A stretch of 12,756 nucleotides of DNA from CAYXGE01 sp964464435 (GTDB lineage Bacteria; Pseudomonadota; Gammaproteobacteria; Burkholderiales; Methylophilaceae), in NCBI GenBank assembly GCA_964464435.1, contig CAYXGE010000054.1, positions 1 through 12,756 on the forward strand, in the 5' to 3' direction. A program made the position numbers and the translations under genes. This document shows positions 1-7,538 of the stretch, piece after piece. A model generated the notes under the pieces. That model was not told where the DNA came from, did not search any database, and saw only the letters and a list, made by a program, of their open reading frames with translations. The stretch's first letter is position 1; each line of letters opens with the position of its first letter.

Positions 1-8
1 GCCTTTTC

Positions 9-1634
9 ATGACCAAATATGTATTCGTAACCGGCGGTGTTGTTTCCTCTCTTGGCAAAGGCATTGCGGCGGCCTCACTAGGCGCTATTCTTGAGTCGCG
101 TGGTATTAAAGTGACCATGCTTAAGCTCGACCCCTATATTAACGTTGACCCAGGCACCATGTCGCCATTTCAGCACGGCGAAGTGTTTGTGACCGACGAT
201 GGCGCAGAAACTGACCTAGATTTAGGTCACTATGAGCGTTTTATTTCGCAACGTATGGCCAAACGTAATAGTTTTACTACGGGCCAAATCTACGAAACCG
301 TGATTAAAAAAGAGCGTCGTGGTGAGTATCTTGGTAAAACGGTACAGGTGATTCCGCACATCACGGATGAAATTAAAAACCACATTAAACGTGGCGCAGA
401 AGGCGCAGATGTGGCGATTGTGGAAGTCGGCGGCACGGTGGGTGATATTGAATCATTGCCGTTTTTAGAGGCAATTCGCCAAATGGGCTTTGAAGAAGGT
501 CGTCAAAATGCCTGTTATGTGCACCTCACTTTACTGCCTTGGATTCCTACTGCGGGTGAACTGAAAACCAAACCGACGCAACATAGTGTAAAAGAGTTAC
601 GTGAGATTGGTATTCAGCCTGATATTTTATTATGTCGCGCTGAACGAGAAATTCCAGAAGATGAAAAACGTAAAATTGCCTTATTTACCAATGTGGCTTT
701 TGAGGCTGTAATAAGCGCCATTGATAGTGATTCAATCTACAAAATCCCTGGCTTGTTGCACGACCAAATGATGGATGAAATTGTTTGCCATAAGCTAAAT
801 ATATTGGCCAAAGCCGCCGATTTAAGTGCTTGGAAAAACATTGTCACACGTCTAGAAAACCCTAAACATATAGTTAATATTGCCTTTGTGGGCAAATATG
901 TGGATTTAACTGAGAGTTATAAATCACTTACCGAGGCGCTGATTCACGCCGGAATCCATACGGAATCTAAAGTAAAAATTCACTATATTGATAGCGAAGA
1001 AATTGAAAAAAGTGGCACAGCCGCTTTGCAAGAGATGGACGCTATTTTGATTCCTGGTGGCTTTGGTGTGCGTGGTACTGAAGGTAAAATTTTATCCATT
1101 CAATATGCACGTGAACACAAAATTCCTTACCTAGGTATTTGTTTGGGTATGCAACTAGCAGTGATTGAGTTTGCACGAAATGCAGCAGGCTTAACAGGCG
1201 CCAACAGTACAGAGTTTAATGCGGATGCGCCGCACAAGTTAATTGGCTTGATTGATGAATGGCAAGACGCCAGCGGTAAAATTGAAAAACGTGATGAGAA
1301 TTCAGACTTGGGTGGCACCATGCGACTTGGCGCGCAAGCATGTCCAATTGAGCCAAACACACTTGCGGCGAGTATCTATGGGGCGCAAGTAAACGAGCGT
1401 CATCGTCATCGTTATGAAGTGAATAATCACTATGTTGAACAATTAAAAGCAGCAGGGTTGGTGATTTCTGCTCGTACCCCAACAGAACAGCTTTGTGAGA
1501 TGATTGAGTTACCACAATCAGTGCACCCGTGGTTTGTGGCGTGTCAGTTTCACCCAGAGTTTACCTCTAACCCACGTGCCGGGCATCCATTATTTAAGGC
1601 ATACGTGCAAGCGGCAATTGCTAATAAAAAGTGA
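9..1634 (+). CDS. pyrG: CTP synthase (glutamine-hydrolysing)
   Basis: This enzyme makes CTP from UTP, ATP and glutamine, the last step of pyrimidine nucleotide synthesis, in the cytoplasm. The 541-residue protein has the family's usual length. The N-terminal synthetase domain (about 1-265) opens with the conserved FVTGGVVSSLGKG stretch (residues 6-18, P-loop) and includes the ligand-binding segment around DPYINVDPGTM (41-51). The C-terminal class I glutamine amidotransferase domain (about 290-541) shows the oxyanion glycines at IPGGFG (348-353), the nucleophile Cys378 in GICLGMQ, and His515 and Glu517 in QFHPEF. The start is fixed by homology at the first Met; only eight bases lie upstream, so its ribosome site and promoter are outside or at the window edge. 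It heads the pyrG-kdsA-eno-ftsB run typical of Betaproteobacteria. Nothing is truncated. Confidence 0.98.
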   Translation: MTKYVFVTGGVVSSLGKGIAAASLGAILESRGIKVTMLKLDPYINVDPGTMSPFQHGEVFVTDDGAETDLDLGHYERFISQRMAKRNSFTTGQIYETVIKKERRGEYLGKTVQVIPHITDEIKNHIKRGAEGADVAIVEVGGTVGDIESLPFLEAIRQMGFEEGRQNACYVHLTLLPWIPTAGELKTKPTQHSVKELREIGIQPDILLCRAEREIPEDEKRKIALFTNVAFEAVISAIDSDSIYKIPGLLHDQMMDEIVCHKLNILAKAADLSAWKNIVTRLENPKHIVNIAFVGKYVDLTESYKSLTEALIHAGIHTESKVKIHYIDSEEIEKSGTAALQEMDAILIPGGFGVRGTEGKILSIQYAREHKIPYLGICLGMQLAVIEFARNAAGLTGANSTEFNADAPHKLIGLIDEWQDASGKIEKRDENSDLGGTMRLGAQACPIEPNTLAASIYGAQVNERHRHRYEVNNHYVEQLKAAGLVISARTPTEQLCEMIELPQSVHPWFVACQFHPEFTSNPRAGHPLFKAYVQAAIANKK

Positions 1635-1695
1635 AGTTCAGCAATATTTAAATTCTAAAAATCTGGTGCGTCTGTAATTAATCAAGGCATCGCAG

Positions 1696-1704
1696 AAGAG
1701 GAAG
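1696..1704 (+). promoter_or_regulatory. Ribosome binding site of kdsA
   Basis: AAGAGGAAG lies just before the kdsA ATG with about 6 bases between the GAGGA core and the start. It supports the ATG at 1709. The rest of the 74-base gap after pyrG shows no convincing terminator or promoter, which fits readthrough from pyrG. Confidence 0.7.
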
Positions 1705-1708
1705 TAAC

Positions 1709-2548
1709 ATGAAATTATGTGGTTTTGAGGTTGGCCTTACGCACCCTATTTTTTTGATTGCTGGGCCATGTGTCATTGAATCAAAACAAATGGCGATTGA
1801 TACAGCAGGGCAGCTTAAAGAAATTACATCTAAATTAGGCATTCCGTTTATTTATAAGTCTTCTTATGACAAAGCCAACAGAAGCTCCAATAAAACATTT
1901 CGTGGTTTTGGCATGGAGCAAGGCTTAAAAATTTTGGATGAGGTACGTGCGCAAATTGGCGTACCCATTTTGACTGACGTACACACTGAAGAACAAGTGC
2001 CGCATGTGGCAGCAGTTGTGGATGTGTTGCAAACGCCCGCATTTTTATGTCGACAAACAGATTTTATTACTGCTTGTGCGCAATCTGGCAAGCCTGTGAA
2101 TATTAAAAAAGGCCAGTTTATGGCCCCTGGGGATATGCGCAATGTGGTGCAAAAAGCCAAAGAAGCGAATGGCGGCGCAGATACCATTATGGTGTGTGAG
2201 CGAGGCGCATCTTTTGGCTACAACACCTTGGTGTCTGACATGCGTGGTTTGGCGATAATGCGAGAAACTGCTTGCCCAGTAGTGTTTGATGCCACGCACT
2301 CAGTTCAGCAACCAGGTGGTCAGGGTGATAAAAGTGGAGGTCAACGCGAGTTTGTGCCAGTGTTGGCGCGTGCTGCGGTTGCCAGCGGAATAGCTGGGGT
2401 ATTTATGGAAACGCATCCAGACCCTAGCCAAGCGCTTTCGGATGGACCTAACGCATTGCCGTTGAGTAAAATGCATGATTTATTAGCAGTATTGATTGAC
2501 TTAGATAAGCTCGTGAAAAAAGCGGGTTTTATTGAGCAAACCCTTTGA
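1709..2548 (+). CDS. kdsA: 3-deoxy-8-phosphooctulonate synthase (KDO-8-P synthase), metal-dependent type
   Basis: This cytoplasmic enzyme condenses phosphoenolpyruvate with arabinose 5-phosphate to KDO-8-phosphate, the precursor of the KDO sugar of lipopolysaccharide inner core. Its presence shows an LPS-bearing Gram-negative. The 279-residue TIM barrel has the substrate motif YKSSYDKANRSS (49-60), GQFMAPGDMRN (135-145) and HPDPSQALSDGPNALPL (236-252). In the N-terminal strand LIAGPCVIES a cysteine (Cys21) stands where class I enzymes such as the E. coli one carry asparagine. With His197, Glu234 and Asp245 this matches the four metal ligands known for class II enzymes (Aquifex type), so I infer a divalent-metal-dependent enzyme. 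A good ribosome site precedes the ATG. It lies 74 bases after pyrG and 29 before eno, probably in the same operon. Confidence 0.97.
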   Translation: MKLCGFEVGLTHPIFLIAGPCVIESKQMAIDTAGQLKEITSKLGIPFIYKSSYDKANRSSNKTFRGFGMEQGLKILDEVRAQIGVPILTDVHTEEQVPHVAAVVDVLQTPAFLCRQTDFITACAQSGKPVNIKKGQFMAPGDMRNVVQKAKEANGGADTIMVCERGASFGYNTLVSDMRGLAIMRETACPVVFDATHSVQQPGGQGDKSGGQREFVPVLARAAVASGIAGVFMETHPDPSQALSDGPNALPLSKMHDLLAVLIDLDKLVKKAGFIEQTL

Positions 2549-2565
2549 GTTTTTAAATTGTTATT

Positions 2566-2570
2566 AAGGA
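2566..2570 (+). promoter_or_regulatory. Ribosome binding site of eno
   Basis: AAGGA sits 7 bases before the eno ATG in the 29-base kdsA-eno gap. The gap is too short to hold an obvious terminator, supporting cotranscription. Confidence 0.7.
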
Positions 2571-2577
2571 AATTATT

Positions 2578-3864
2578 ATGAGCGCTATTGTAGATATTAT
2601 TGCCCGTGAAATTATGGATTCACGTGGTAACCCAACAGTTGAAGCTGATGTTTTGCTTGAAAGCGGTGTGATTGGTCGCGCCGCTGTACCCTCAGGCGCA
2701 TCTACTGGCGCTAAAGAGGCCATGGAACTGCGTGATGGCGATAATTCACGTTACCTTGGTAAAGGCGTGTTGCAGGCAGTAGAAAATATCAATACAGAAA
2801 TTACAGAAGCGATTATTGGTTTAGATGCAGAAGAACAAAGCTTTATTGATAGAACCTTAATTGAACTCGATGGCACAGAAAATAAAGACCGTTTAGGGGC
2901 TAACGCAATCTTGGCAGTGTCACTTGCTTGCGCACGTGCCTCAGCTGAAGAAAGTGGTTTGCCTTTATACCGTTATTTAGGCGGCTCTGGTTTTATGCAA
3001 TTACCCACCCCTATGATGAATATTATTAACGGCGGTGCACATGCTGATAACTCTGTAGATATGCAAGAGTTTATGATTATTCCTGCTGGCTTGCCAACCT
3101 TTCGTGAGGCCTTGCGCGCAGGTGCTGAAGTGTTTCATGCCTTAAAGAAAACGCTACATAAAAAGGGTCTAGCCACTACCGTGGGTGATGAAGGTGGTTT
3201 TGCGCCTAATCTGCCATCTAATGAAGCGGCGATTCAGTTAATTTTAGAGGCGATTTCTGCTGCTGGCTATGAGCCTGGCCGTGATATTTATCTTGGCTTA
3301 GACTGTGCAAGTACCGAGTTTTATAAAGACGGTAAATACCATTTAGAGTCAGAAGGAGCTTCTCTTACTTCTGCACAATTTACCGATTACTTAGCGACAT
3401 GGTGTGACAAATATCCAATTATTACCATTGAAGATGGAATGAGCGAGTTTGATTGGGAAGGTTGGGATATTTTAACCAAACGCTTAGGCAAGAATATTCA
3501 GTTAGTTGGCGATGATTTGTTTGTGACTAACCCAAAAATCCTACGTGAAGGTATTCAGCGTGGTGCGGCAAACTCTGTGCTCATTAAAGTGAACCAAATT
3601 GGTACGCTTACAGAAACATTCCAAACCATAGAAATGGCAAAACGTGCTGGCTACACTGCCGTGGTTTCACACCGCTCAGGTGAAACTGAAGATACGACGA
3701 TTGCAGATATTTCAGTGGCTACTAACGCGCTACAAATTAAAACAGGATCACTATGCCGCAGTGAGCGCGTTGCAAAATACAACCAACTATTAAGAATTGA
3801 AGAAGAGTTAGGTGACGCTACAAGTTACGCTGGTTTAGACGCGTTTTACAATATCAAACGCTAA
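2578..3864 (+). CDS. eno: Enolase (phosphopyruvate hydratase)
   Basis: Enolase interconverts 2-phosphoglycerate and phosphoenolpyruvate in glycolysis and gluconeogenesis. It is cytoplasmic and, in many bacteria, also part of the RNA degradosome. The 428-residue length is normal for bacterial enolases. Visible active-site features are the N-terminal DSRGNPTVE motif (14-22), the mobile loop SGASTG (39-44), Glu164 and Glu205 as acid/base partners, Mg2+ ligands Asp242, Glu285 and Asp312 (in GLD, TIEDG and GDDLF), catalytic Lys337 in the signature LIKVNQIGTLTET (335-347), and SHRSGET (364-370). All key residues are present. Its upstream neighbour kdsA consumes PEP, the product of enolase. The stop codon TAA runs into a short downstream mini-ORF and ftsB. 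Confidence 0.98.
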   Translation: MSAIVDIIAREIMDSRGNPTVEADVLLESGVIGRAAVPSGASTGAKEAMELRDGDNSRYLGKGVLQAVENINTEITEAIIGLDAEEQSFIDRTLIELDGTENKDRLGANAILAVSLACARASAEESGLPLYRYLGGSGFMQLPTPMMNIINGGAHADNSVDMQEFMIIPAGLPTFREALRAGAEVFHALKKTLHKKGLATTVGDEGGFAPNLPSNEAAIQLILEAISAAGYEPGRDIYLGLDCASTEFYKDGKYHLESEGASLTSAQFTDYLATWCDKYPIITIEDGMSEFDWEGWDILTKRLGKNIQLVGDDLFVTNPKILREGIQRGAANSVLIKVNQIGTLTETFQTIEMAKRAGYTAVVSHRSGETEDTTIADISVATNALQIKTGSLCRSERVAKYNQLLRIEEELGDATSYAGLDAFYNIKR

Positions 3865-3878
3865 TGCATCCGCGTTAA
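3864..3878 (+). other. Four-codon mini-ORF linking eno stop to ftsB start
   Basis: The eno stop TAA shares its last base with an ATG that reads Met-His-Pro-Arg-stop, and the stop of this mini-ORF shares its last base with the ftsB ATG. The result is two TAATG overlaps in succession. No Shine-Dalgarno sequence is evident before ftsB, so ribosomes ending on eno could reach ftsB by reinitiation through this element. That role is inferred; the layout itself is directly visible. Confidence 0.45.
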
Positions 3879-4267
3879 TGCGCGTTTTTACCCTCATTTT
3901 TGTTGCACTCATTGCCTTGCTACAGTACCCACTGTGGCTGGGCAAAGGGAGCTGGTTGCGTGTGTGGGATTTAAATCGCCAAATTAGCCAACAATCAGAA
4001 GAGAATGCGGCGCTTAAAGCACGCAATGAAACACTAGATGCCGAGGTGCGGGATTTAAAACATGGCTTTACTGCCATTGAAGAACGCGCTAGGAGTGAGC
4101 TTGGGATGGTTAAGAAAGATGAAGTGTTTTATCAGGTGCTGCAATCAGACCTTGACCAAGCCAAACCTAAACCACTACCAAGTTTGGAGTTAAGTACAGA
4201 AGCTTCAATTGAAAAAAGTATTCCAACTTCAAATCCAACTTCCATAAGTCAGCCAGCATCACAATAA
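3878..4267 (+). CDS. ftsB: Cell division protein FtsB
   Basis: FtsB is a bitopic inner-membrane divisome protein that forms a complex with FtsL and FtsQ and helps activate septal peptidoglycan synthesis. The 129-residue product has a single N-terminal membrane segment (about 3-19) followed by LQYPLWLGK (15-23), which resembles the same region of E. coli FtsB. A periplasmic coiled coil (about 30-65) includes LKARNETLDAEV, and the family motif AIEERARSELGMVKKDEVFYQV spans about 67-88. The ATG at 3878 was chosen because the upstream overlapping ATG stops after four codons. Placement directly after eno is typical of Beta- and Gammaproteobacteria. The last 35 or so residues form a Ser/Pro/Thr-rich tail, making it about 25 residues longer than the E. 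coli protein. No clear ribosome site is visible. Confidence 0.93.
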   Translation: MRVFTLIFVALIALLQYPLWLGKGSWLRVWDLNRQISQQSEENAALKARNETLDAEVRDLKHGFTAIEERARSELGMVKKDEVFYQVLQSDLDQAKPKPLPSLELSTEASIEKSIPTSNPTSISQPASQ

Positions 4268-4342
4268 CCTTAGAAAATAATTTTGATGGGCAATACTTTG
4301 ACCGTGTATTTAAAAATAGCAGTTTAAGCTTAGGCTACAAAG

Positions 4343-5329
4343 TTATAGTGCATAGGGCATGGTTTTAAAAGTTAATGCTTGCCCATTCCACATGGCTTGT
4401 CCATTAGCTTGTGACTCTAAATGCATTTCTACTAATACTGTAAATTCACCATTGGCATTATTGGCTACTCTAACGATGGTGCCAGCATTTTCATTGTTAA
4501 TAGTAATATCGTCGCCAACTTTTGGAGCTTGTGTGCTAGATAAACTTGCCAGTAAGGTACGGCGTTTAACTTTACCCAAATAGTGGGTTCGTGCCACAAT
4601 TTCTTGACCTGTATAACAACCCTTTTTAAAGTTTATACCACCTAATAAATCGAGGTTAATCATTTGTGGCACAAACTTTTCTTGTGTGGCTTCAATGACT
4701 TCTGGAATGCCCGCTTCAATTTCTAATAAATCCCATAAGTTTGTGGTGTTGATAACGCTGTGTTGGCTCAACGCTGCCCAGATTGTTTGTGCGCTATTGG
4801 CTTGTATGATTAACTCAAAGCGAGGGGTAATGCCATGACGTTTGATAATAAACCCATCACTAAAGGCAACTACTTCATCAACGGTATTGGGAATATTGGT
4901 TGAAATATTTGATACTACTTGCACCGCTGTTTGACCAGCCAAGCCTATGCTAATGTATTCAGCACTTACATCTGTGATGTTGACTTTGGCGCGCAATACA
5001 TACATTTTTAAGCGTTTCATCACACTTGCTAAAATGCTTTGTGGTAATTGTAAGTAAATATCATCGTTGTGGCGAAACGCCATAAACAATGCTAATAATC
5101 TTCCTTTAGCAGTACAGTAACCTGTGTAGTGACAGCAATTAGGATGATTGCCTAATAAAGTAACATCATTAGTGACTTGGCCTTGTAAAAAGCTAATGGC
5201 ATCAGCACCATTCATTTTTAAAAGACCAAGTTGCGATAAATCTATTAATGCACAACTATTGTCTAACTGATTAATTGAGCTTTCTGCAGAAGCTGTTTGC
5301 GACTTTATAAATGTTTGCCAGTCTGTCAT
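4343..5329 (-). CDS. ygfZ: Folate-binding Fe-S cluster protein YgfZ (CAF17-like)
   Basis: This is a cytoplasmic protein of the aminomethyltransferase (GcvT)-like fold that binds tetrahydrofolate and assists synthesis or repair of certain iron-sulfur enzymes, including MiaB-type radical SAM proteins, in E. coli. The 328-residue product shows the family signature KGCYTGQEIVAR at 236-247, with the conserved Cys238. The N-terminal folate-binding part includes FLQGQVTNDV (47-56), and a C-terminal barrel follows from about 255. It converges on ftsB across a 75-base gap (4268-4342) that contains no strong terminator. It diverges from the ygfX-like gene with only 39 bases between start codons. The same neighbourhood occurs in E. 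coli, where ygfZ diverges from sdhE-ygfX. Here sdhE is not present at this site. Confidence 0.94.
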   Translation of the reverse strand: MTDWQTFIKSQTASAESSINQLDNSCALIDLSQLGLLKMNGADAISFLQGQVTNDVTLLGNHPNCCHYTGYCTAKGRLLALFMAFRHNDDIYLQLPQSILASVMKRLKMYVLRAKVNITDVSAEYISIGLAGQTAVQVVSNISTNIPNTVDEVVAFSDGFIIKRHGITPRFELIIQANSAQTIWAALSQHSVINTTNLWDLLEIEAGIPEVIEATQEKFVPQMINLDLLGGINFKKGCYTGQEIVARTHYLGKVKRRTLLASLSSTQAPKVGDDITINNENAGTIVRVANNANGEFTVLVEMHLESQANGQAMWNGQALTFKTMPYAL

Positions 5330-5368
5330 GATTGCGTTTAACTAAAAATTAAGTATTTATATTATAAC

Positions 5369-5839
5369 GTGAAGCCTATTACTTTAGCGTTAAAACCAAG
5401 CAAGCGCTTAAGCCTATTATTTACAGGCATTACTTCGCTTGCAATAATTAGTGTGGCTTTAATCCCTTTGACGCTGCTTCTAAAGATAAGTTTAGCTATC
5501 TTGATATTGGCTAGTTATCTGTATGCCATGGCTAGGCATGCCTTGTTATTATTGCCTACCAGCATTCATCAAGTGCATATCACCACAAAAGGCCAATGCT
5601 TGATGTTAACAAAAGAACAAGTGCAAATGCTGCATGAGCCTGATGAGATTAAGCTTTTGGCTGAGAGTGTTGTGCAACCCTATTTAACGACGATGTTGTA
5701 TCAAAAAAATAGATGGTTGAAACAGGTAGTGATGATTACACCAGATAATACAGACGCAGAGGCGTATAGAGCGTTGCGTGTCTGGTTGCTCTGGGCCAAA
5801 GAAGCCAAACAGGGTAAGGGTTTATCTCAGATTAATTAG
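5369..5839 (+). CDS. YgfX-like small inner-membrane protein
   Basis: This is a 156-residue protein with two adjacent N-terminal membrane segments (about 14-33 and 35-53) and a soluble C-terminal part. The C-terminal stretch PDNTDAEAYRALRVWLLWA (125-143) resembles the conserved end of YgfX/CptA-family proteins, which in E. coli is encoded with SdhE and has been described as a membrane partner affecting succinate dehydrogenase flavinylation or, by other reports, cytoskeletal proteins. Placement beside divergent ygfZ supports the assignment. The start is GTG: an in-frame TAA lies 30 bases upstream and no ATG or TTG occurs between, while the next internal Met is inside the second membrane segment. 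No ribosome site is visible, and a TATATT-like -10 element at 5358-5363 lies so close that a leaderless transcript is conceivable. The family call is moderately sure; function is not established. Confidence 0.65.
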   Translation: MKPITLALKPSKRLSLLFTGITSLAIISVALIPLTLLLKISLAILILASYLYAMARHALLLLPTSIHQVHITTKGQCLMLTKEQVQMLHEPDEIKLLAESVVQPYLTTMLYQKNRWLKQVVMITPDNTDAEAYRALRVWLLWAKEAKQGKGLSQIN

Positions 5840-5840
5840 G

Positions 5841-5861
5841 GTGATTGTCATGTGCAATCGC
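5841..5861. other. Weak hairpin between convergent ygfX-like and mxaL genes
   Basis: The stretch GTGATTGT-loop-GCAATCGC can form an 8-pair stem with two G-U wobbles and a 5-base loop just after the ygfX-like stop codon. There is no T-run after it on either strand, so it is a poor candidate for a classical terminator. The remaining 5862-5934 gap is AT-rich and shows nothing recognisable. Confidence 0.2.
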
Positions 5862-5934
5862 TGATAGATTGAAGATTTAGTTTCGTATCAACCATTTTCA
5901 TACTTTGAGTAATCAGTACTAATTTAAATCTGAC

Positions 5935-6984
5935 CTACCTAAAATGATTGTCATGCGCCACAGCTGTTTCATCCTGCAAGCGTTTTTTGGCCAATTTCTT
6001 TCTATACAATCGCAAAGCTTCTGCAATTTCTTGGATAGGGTTCTTTTTGAAATAAGCAGCAAGTAATAATAGCCCAGCCAATGCTGAAAGGACCCAATGT
6101 AAATCAAAAGGTGCTACATCGCGTCGAGCTGGTTTTTGGTCTTTCATCGCATCTAAAATAGTATGCACGTTATCGCCATAAACATACATGCCACCAATTT
6201 CTTTTGCGACAGTTTTTAAATAATCAGTATTGAGTTTAGAAATAAAGCGGTCATGCTCGCCAACTGCAATATCGTCACCACGCTTACCTAAGTTAGATTC
6301 AGAAATTTGTGCTATGCCCGGTTGTAAGGCAAAGCTTTCATTAGACCAGAAACCGATTAGTTGATTGTCCTCACTGAGCTTAGGAATGGCAATCCCTTTT
6401 TCAGAGCCGACCCCAACAAATAACCAGCCATCTGCGCCCTGAAAACTTGTGAGGTCTTTGGTGTTAAAGGCATGAAGTTTTGGGGCTTCCTCACCATCGG
6501 TAATAAACACCACTTGTGCAGGCTCAGGAAAGCCACGGATAGCGCGTGCTGTACTGTAAAGGCTTTCACGGATGCGACTATTACCAGACCATGCAGTTCG
6601 CCAATCTAAATGATCAATGGTACCTTGAATCGCATTGAAGTTAGCGCACACTTCTATAGGATGATACAAGGCTGCTACACTTACCCCAGCAAACAAGCCA
6701 ACACTTACTTTGGTGCCGCAGGGTAAAGAGGAGACGATTTCATGCATGAGCTTTTGCGTATGAGCAATGCGCGAAATGGCTTTATTGCCATCCTTCATAT
6801 CTACTGCGTTCATACTTTGCGAAATATCGGCAATTAATAAGTAGGTATAAATATTGTGTTTGATAGGTACTGTTGGATGAAACATTGCCAAAATTAACAA
6901 TAATAAAGCGCTACCAAGCAACGCAGTATCGCGTTGCTTTTTGATGAACTTGAAAATAAGTTGTAGCTTAGCGAGTAGGTGCAT
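5935..6984 (-). CDS. mxaL: Methanol dehydrogenase accessory protein MxaL (vWA domain)
   Basis: MxaL belongs to the mxaACKL set that model methylotrophs need for a functional periplasmic methanol dehydrogenase, thought to act in calcium insertion. The 349-residue product has a membrane segment near the N-terminus (about 21-36), a von Willebrand factor A domain (about 47-285), and a second membrane segment (about 297-312) followed by a basic tail. The metal-site (MIDAS) motif is DISQS at 53-57, and the distal ITDGEE lies at 161-166. The usual MIDAS threonine region reads AWSGNSRIRE (131-140), so serine may replace it. The start ATG overlaps the mxaK stop in TAATG without a clear ribosome site, suggesting translational coupling. 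It is the last gene of the operon and converges on the ygfX-like gene. Confidence 0.88.
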   Translation of the reverse strand: MHLLAKLQLIFKFIKKQRDTALLGSALLLLILAMFHPTVPIKHNIYTYLLIADISQSMNAVDMKDGNKAISRIAHTQKLMHEIVSSLPCGTKVSVGLFAGVSVAALYHPIEVCANFNAIQGTIDHLDWRTAWSGNSRIRESLYSTARAIRGFPEPAQVVFITDGEEAPKLHAFNTKDLTSFQGADGWLFVGVGSEKGIAIPKLSEDNQLIGFWSNESFALQPGIAQISESNLGKRGDDIAVGEHDRFISKLNTDYLKTVAKEIGGMYVYGDNVHTILDAMKDQKPARRDVAPFDLHWVLSALAGLLLLAAYFKKNPIQEIAEALRLYRKKLAKKRLQDETAVAHDNHFR

Positions 6985-7538
6985 TATGGCAACCCAACAG
7001 GAATATTACCCATAATTAAGCCAGGTGAATCAGACTCTCCAACCCCTGGGGTAGGTGTTTCAGGCAGTAAGGAAATCACTCTATCCATATTGCGACGCGT
7101 GCCCCAATTACTGTTATCTGCCTTCAGAGATTGTTTGTAAGAGCTATGCGCTTGGGTAAGTAAGTATTCAACTTCATCTCTTACCTTTGGATCATTGCCG
7201 CCACTCACTTGCAAGCTTTTGATAAAAAACATATTACCAATATTGTGATGAACGGCTGCACGTTGGCTTAAGGTGCCTTTTTGCGTCAGTTGAGAAAAGA
7301 GCAAAGTTGCTTCTTTGTAGCGTTCATTCTGTGCAAGCCAATATGCGGTTGAATAACGTGCTTCATAACTTTGTTTATCTGTTTGTGGGTTTTTACCTGT
7401 ACTTACTGCCGCGTTAAATGCATTAATTTGACGAATACGATTGGCTTCATATCCAATGCCAGCTGCCGCAGCAATCGCAATCACCACCAACAACATGGAT
7501 TGTTTTTTTACACTGATATAATTTAGGCCGAGCGCCAT
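6984..7538 (-). CDS. mxaK: Methanol dehydrogenase accessory protein MxaK
   Basis: This 184-residue protein lies between mxaC and mxaL, the position of mxaK in known mxa clusters. It has one N-terminal membrane segment (about 14-30) and a helical periplasmic part. The pattern of paired helices around 58-88 (YSTAYWLAQNERYKEATLLF) and 93-140 suggests TPR-like repeats, so a scaffolding role for the two vWA partners is plausible but inferred. The C-terminus is Pro/Gly-rich (about 160-184). The ATG overlaps the last 16 bases of mxaC and is preceded by a full GGAGGT ribosome site inside mxaC, which settles the start. Its stop overlaps the mxaL start by one base. The exact biochemical function is unknown; assignment rests mainly on synteny, size and topology. 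Confidence 0.82.
   Translation of the reverse strand: MALGLNYISVKKQSMLLVVIAIAAAAGIGYEANRIRQINAFNAAVSTGKNPQTDKQSYEARYSTAYWLAQNERYKEATLLFSQLTQKGTLSQRAAVHHNIGNMFFIKSLQVSGGNDPKVRDEVEYLLTQAHSSYKQSLKADNSNWGTRRNMDRVISLLPETPTPGVGESDSPGLIMGNIPVGLP

Noticed and set aside
1216..1515. 99-codon - strand open frame inside pyrG
   Set aside because: It lies opposite the conserved glutaminase domain of pyrG and has no ribosome site or recognisable product.
1635..1708. Possible promoter or terminator between pyrG and kdsA
   Set aside because: The 74 bases hold no paired -35/-10 at usual spacing and no stem with T-run; only the kdsA ribosome site is clear.
4268..4342. Possible bidirectional terminator between convergent ftsB and ygfZ
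   Set aside because: Only short self-complementary pieces are present (such as TAAGCTTA at 4325-4332), without a GC-rich stem followed by a T-run.
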